From Chrysogorgia sp. JL179-B06 (taxonomy: Eukaryota > Cnidaria > Anthozoa > Scleralcyonacea > Chrysogorgiidae), in NCBI GenBank assembly GCA_035772405.1, contig JAYKKM010000418.1:1378001-1442000 (forward strand): a stretch of DNA of 64,000 nucleotides, read 5' to 3'. The notes beneath the pieces were generated by a model. The model saw nothing but the letters and a program-made list of their open reading frames with translations, searched no databases and was not told the DNA's origin. Position numbers and translations under genes: made by a program. Positions within the stretch are counted from its first letter, which is position 1. The number at the start of each line of letters is the position of its first letter. Shown here piece after piece: positions 60,748 to 64,000 of the stretch.

Positions 60748-61296
60748 TAAGTCTGGCTCTGATATATATTTGAAGGGGGGCAGACCTGATCAACGTCCTG
60801 TTTTGAGACTTCGACTCTCTCATATATTTTATTGTACCTTCTCACCATGCCATTAATTGGTGGGCATAAGTCAGTCACAATATCATCCAACACTTTAACG
60901 TCTGAGAGAAACGTTGACTCATTGTAAGGAAGACCTCTAAGATACGATCTTAATTGTGTCAGTATCTTTTTGTAGCTAGTGTGTGCACTTACAATGCTCC
61001 ACTCTACTCGTCAGATTGGATTTAGCCAAGTAGCCTTGAATGATCACACCAGGACCACTAATACAAGCCATCATTAGAGGGTTAGCGGTTACCGATCCAG
61101 CTACAATCCCTACTGTCGTTAACCCTATGCTAGCCATGTTTAACGATAGTTTAATTTTCTTCAACCTTTTGTATTTCCATTTGTAACAGGCTTCTAGTTT
61201 GTGGTAGTACGCGTACAAGCGTTTGAGCTCTAATGTCTCTTCCTCTGACATATCCTTTGATATGTGATTGAAAACAACAACTGACTTCTTCCTCAT
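60748..61296 (-). pseudogene. Two-membrane-segment protein with a C-terminal frameshift
   Basis: MRKKSVVVFNHISKDMSEEE, a helical basic region (YKWKYKRLKKIKLSLNMASI), two hydrophobic segments (LTTVGIVAGSVTANPLMM, VIIQGYL) and KSNLTSRVEHCKC. The frame stops at 60976; the next frame carries on with SYKKILTQLRSYLRGLPYNE and VLDDIVTDLCPP to 60748. Family familiar from other elements of this type but uncharacterised. Preceded by TATAATATAAAG. Confidence 0.6.
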
Positions 61297-61301
61297 ATAT
61301 A

Positions 61302-62254
61302 TTACTTTATATTATACTCCTCCATCATCTTCCCACCAACTATTAGCACGTCTCGGTTCGTCATGTAGCCAGAGATTATCTTCATACCGTAGAACTCTAT
61401 CAAAGACGGGTACGCGTAGGGCGCGTGTGACGATTTTGGTCGATGTATTGCAAATATTGTTCCATAAGGATGTCCTATCTCGTTGTAGTTAGCTGAAAAG
61501 TCCGAATCAGTTGACCTTATGTTGTTGACCCTAACATGTGAGTTATCCATCTGCCAATGCATTGATATCATATGCCTCTTGGTGGTGTCGATATTATTTG
61601 GGATTGTACACATGTACTCCTTTGCTGGAGCGCCGTCGCCATACGACAATTTGTCAGTTGTACCACCTTTGTATCCGATGAACTTATCCCAAGAACCATC
61701 GTCGTTTGAGATAATCGCCTCCCAATCTGCCGTAGACACCCTCTTGGCTAACCTCAATACCACAAAAACGGATATGTCACAGTAATGCATACGTGGACAG
61801 TTAAAGTGCATTCCAACCTCAAGTTGATATTGAGTTAGTGTAGGGATAGGAAGAAATGACCATTGTCAGAGCCAATAATAGGACCATAGGATTTGGTATT
61901 TTGTACTAGTGTGTTTCCAATGGCTTTCACTTTATTTGTCCCACTGTGGTAAAACTGTGCCATATCCGTATTCGTGGTGTACTTTGTGACGTCAAAATCA
62001 AATAGAATGTTGTAGGACTGCACTTTAAAGTATTGCGATAAATACACGGACTCCAACACTTTTTCACTGATAGCGTCCAAATCATCGACTGGGTCTGCTA
62101 TGTTTTTGAGCGTCGAGAGCGCCATGTCTATGTCTCCAGACATGTTTCCGCCACTTACGCTTAGTTTAGGATCGTTGTCTAGATGTCTCTTCGCTCTTCT
62201 TAATATTTTATCTCTCTCATAGTGTCTATCCTCAAATCCATAACTTAGACTCAT
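61302..62254 (-). pseudogene. Possible structural protein, frameshifted near 61.83 kb
   Basis: First frame 62254-61835: MSLSYGFEDRHYERDKILRR, SGGNMSGDIDMALSTLKNIA, then NILFDFDVTKYTT. A neighbouring frame from about 61.85 kb to 61302 gives FNCPRMHYCDISVFVVLRLA, ISNDDGSWDKFIGYKGG, YMCTIPNNIDTTKRHMISMH and PSLIEFYGMKIISG. Joined length ~315 residues, rich in beta-type segments, so a capsid-associated or virion role is possible. No homology recognised; this is inference. Starts directly behind TTATAATATAATG. Confidence 0.45.
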
Positions 62255-62334
62255 TATATTATAACATATATTTGCTTACTAAATAGCCAGACACCGCCGA
62301 AACCACTAGAACTAGCCCCAACTCTGTCGTGTGG

Positions 62335-62607
62335 TCACCTGGTCTCCAGATGGTGTGTCACCTTTGGTTTGTCGAGTGTCTCCAGATGCTCTCCACCTTC
62401 TTGGTGTACTTTCTTGGCCTCCGTCGTTTTTGTGTAGTTTAACCCACTATTTACCCCAAACTTCATACTCTGTGTAGCAGTCTTCAATAGGTTGTTGTAC
62501 CCAGCGATTTTGTTCTTGAGGATTACCACGTTACTTGGCATTAACCATGTAGACGGTGATAGTGCGAGATTTTGGACAACGTTAGTGTCTCTAATCGACT
62601 TGTTCAT
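62335..62607 (-). CDS. Small protein of unknown function
   Basis: 90 residues: MNKSIRDTNVVQNLALSPST, VVILKNKIAGYNNLL, then a hydrophilic tail. It starts 9 bp after the preceding stop. Not recognised. Confidence 0.5.
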   Translation of the reverse strand: MNKSIRDTNVVQNLALSPSTWLMPSNVVILKNKIAGYNNLLKTATQSMKFGVNSGLNYTKTTEAKKVHQEGGEHLETLDKPKVTHHLETR

Positions 62608-62616
62608 GTTGAGAAT

Positions 62617-63001
62617 CTACGTTGACACGTCGTAGTTTATAACGCTATCTTCCACCAACTTGCGAAATTCTTCTTGAGTCTCTAGACTGCCTGCGGAATC
62701 ACCAACGACTGACACACGTGTCCTCGCTTGTGCACCAAGTGTAGAGTAAACAAAGGCCTCTATGGACTGATTTAGATATTGTCTCCCAATGTTGGTGAGA
62801 CCATTCGACACCAGAGGAACGTATCGTTTATAGTCGTTCTCAACGTCGTTAATCGTGTAGACTCTCTCCTCACCTGTTGTAGCATCAGCAAGGACTTTAC
62901 CCTGGTAGTAATGTTTTCTAGGAATCTTGTCTGTCTTACCATACAATTCTCCAGCATCAAACTCTCTACTTATCGATCCCATACTCTCACCACCTTCCAT
63001 C
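62617..63001 (-). CDS. Hydrophilic protein of unknown function
   Basis: 127 residues from ATG 63001: MEGGESMGSISREFDAGELY, DKIPRKHYYQGKVLADATTG, then VPLVSNGLTNIGRQYLNQSI. The frame is open upstream to 63243, but that part overlaps the preceding gene and looks like its shadow, so the ATG at 63001 is preferred. Not recognised. Confidence 0.5.
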
Positions 63002-63016
63002 CTTCTGAGAAGCCTT

Positions 63017-63817
63017 CTAATGGTAAAGTATATGTGGAACCTCATTACACTTGTGATAACAGGGTGGACTTCTTGTGAAGGTGACAAGTGTTGTAACGAC
63101 ACTCCACAACAGAAACTTGCACAATATGTTGCAAACACGACCCTGTAGTAGATCTCGTTTTTCGTCCCACTTTGACTTTGTCTTTGACGTGACGATTTGT
63201 AAGATTGGTAGCTTTGAGAGAAAGTAGTTCTTTTGACTAACAAAGATTCTAAAGTTATTCACCGGATAGTTCAACACGTTTTCCGTTGGATAACCATCCC
63301 AAAGTCCCCAGTGGTTCTTGCGACCTTTTGGTAATAGTTGGATAGTTCCACCAGATAGCCATATTTTTGGAAACTTGTCGTTGTGACCTTTTGGAGACTT
63401 GTTGTTGTGTAGCCAAATCCACATACTCTTGTCATTTTTGAAGGTATCACTAGTTATGTCCGTGCTTACAATGTCGTTGTTTCTAAAATATATATCAACA
63501 CCCCTAACCTCACCATCTTGTGAAACAGTTGGGTCGAACTCAAACTTGCTCAAAGTGACGTGGGGGTACTTTTTCACTAAACTCAGCTTAGCCACGCGTA
63601 TAGCATTAGCTATCTCTTTTTGGTTAGCTATCATTGGTTTGTTTATCGTTAGATATTTAGTGTACCCTGGGTTACTCTTAAATTTATTTGAGTCTATCTC
63701 AACGTCACCACTGTTAGTTCTCGTCACGAAGAATATGTGTTTGTGCATATTGTCATCAACGTCAAGAAAAAACCTACTCTCGTCAGCATAAGGATACTTT
63801 CTTCTAAACTCGTCCAT
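63017..63817 (-). CDS. 266-residue protein of unknown function
   Basis: MDEFRRKYPYADESRFFLDV, then IFFVTRTNSGDVEIDSNKFK, RGVDIYFRNNDIVSTDIT, MWIWLHNNKSPKGHND and WGLWDGYPTENVLNYPVNNF. The mixed beta-rich composition is compatible with a virion protein. The last ~60 residues are less regular and may follow a frameshift. The ATG lies 20 bp from a divergent plus-strand ATG. Not recognised. Confidence 0.5.
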   Translation of the reverse strand: MDEFRRKYPYADESRFFLDVDDNMHKHIFFVTRTNSGDVEIDSNKFKSNPGYTKYLTINKPMIANQKEIANAIRVAKLSLVKKYPHVTLSKFEFDPTVSQDGEVRGVDIYFRNNDIVSTDITSDTFKNDKSMWIWLHNNKSPKGHNDKFPKIWLSGGTIQLLPKGRKNHWGLWDGYPTENVLNYPVNNFRIFVSQKNYFLSKLPILQIVTSKTKSKWDEKRDLLQGRVCNILCKFLLWSVVTTLVTFTRSPPCYHKCNEVPHILYH

Positions 63818-63837
63818 TATAACATAGGGTACGTTAT
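63818..63837. promoter_or_regulatory. 20 bp gap between divergent start codons
   Basis: TATAACATAGGGTACGTTAT separates ATG 63817 (-) from ATG 63838 (+). Both sides end in TTAT/TATA-like motifs directly at the ATG, as in the other genes of the block. Confidence 0.5.
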
Positions 63838-64000
63838 ATGACCAGAGTGTCAGTGTTAATTAGTGGTCCAACGAAAACTGTAGACCTACAAGAGTCAATT
63901 CTAGCAATTAACTCAGACCCTTACCTACTAGTGAAAAAGGCGACCATCTTTTAGAACTACGTTAACGTAACCTCAGCTGTTAACGACAAAATAAGTTACA
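63838..64000 (+). pseudogene. Divergent ORF of the virus-like block, cut by window edge, one stop
   Basis: ATG 63838 begins MTRVSVLISGPTKTVDLQES and continues to a TAG at about 63952; the same frame then stays open to the window's end (NYVNVTSAVNDKISY). It begins the opposite transcription unit. The short N-terminal sequence resembles virion beta-sandwich proteins I have seen beside such polymerases, but too little is present to name it. Confidence 0.4.

Noticed and set aside
54479..64000. Standard Polinton/Maverick with integrase, ATPase, protease and capsid
   Set aside because: Only polymerase B is recognised with confidence; none of the other hallmark genes could be identified in this part.

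Overview
The window is eukaryotic: genes are split by GT-AG introns, most of the sequence is AT-rich and non-coding, and transposable elements fill much of it. Repeat families, a vanin-like gene and a TUSC3/MAGT1-like gene together suggest a cnidarian, probably an anthozoan such as a coral or sea anemone. That assignment is inference from family recognition, not from a marker gene.

Layout. 0-7.3 kb: two convergent, uninterrupted genes. The plus-strand gene (cut by the window edge) belongs to an uncharacterised, transposon-like cnidarian family. The minus-strand gene joins an EXO1-type flap nuclease to a C-terminal HIRAN domain; all seven exons splice in frame. 7.9-12.3 kb: a DNA transposon with ~400 bp inverted ends and a decayed gene ending in a CXC cysteine domain. 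12.7-13.1 kb: a palindromic MITE. 13.4-16.8 kb: an element with 99 bp inverted ends, a 9 bp target duplication and no recognisable gene. 17.0-25.9 kb: a large DNA transposon with inverted ends, an intact RecQ-like helicase gene (+) and a convergent DUF6589-type gene (-) with one frameshift. 26.9-31 kb: broken retroelements and a foldback repeat with a tRNA-like centre. 31.0-31.6 kb: a von Willebrand A exon with two frameshifts. 32.9-39.9 kb: a vanin/pantetheinase-like gene in two exons whose 5.4 kb intron holds minisatellites and a dead LINE. 40-45 kb: no gene seen, several MITEs. 45.2-45.6 kb: the first two exons of a TUSC3/MAGT1-type oligosaccharyltransferase subunit. 47-54 kb: nested hAT-like elements, a Ty1/copia element with one LTR, a TTAA-flanked palindrome inside it, and a LINE fragment fused to its 5' side.

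54.5-64 kb is the most unusual part: a compact block of minus-strand genes resembling an integrated DNA virus or Polinton/adintovirus-like element. It holds a protein-primed type DNA polymerase B, a zinc-ribbon protein resembling VLTF3-type late transcription factors, and about ten small unrecognised proteins (coiled coil, membrane and possibly structural). Starts sit directly behind TATAATATA-like boxes, two gene pairs overlap as TAATG, and a divergent plus-strand ORF begins 20 bp from the last minus-strand start. Several genes carry frameshifts or stops, and a ~205 bp piece of the polymerase is inverted. No capsid, packaging ATPase, protease or integrase was recognised; the block runs off the right edge.

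The vanin, EXO1-HIRAN and helicase genes are uninterrupted while the virus-like and retroelement genes are broken, so the breaks look like real decay more than general base-calling error.
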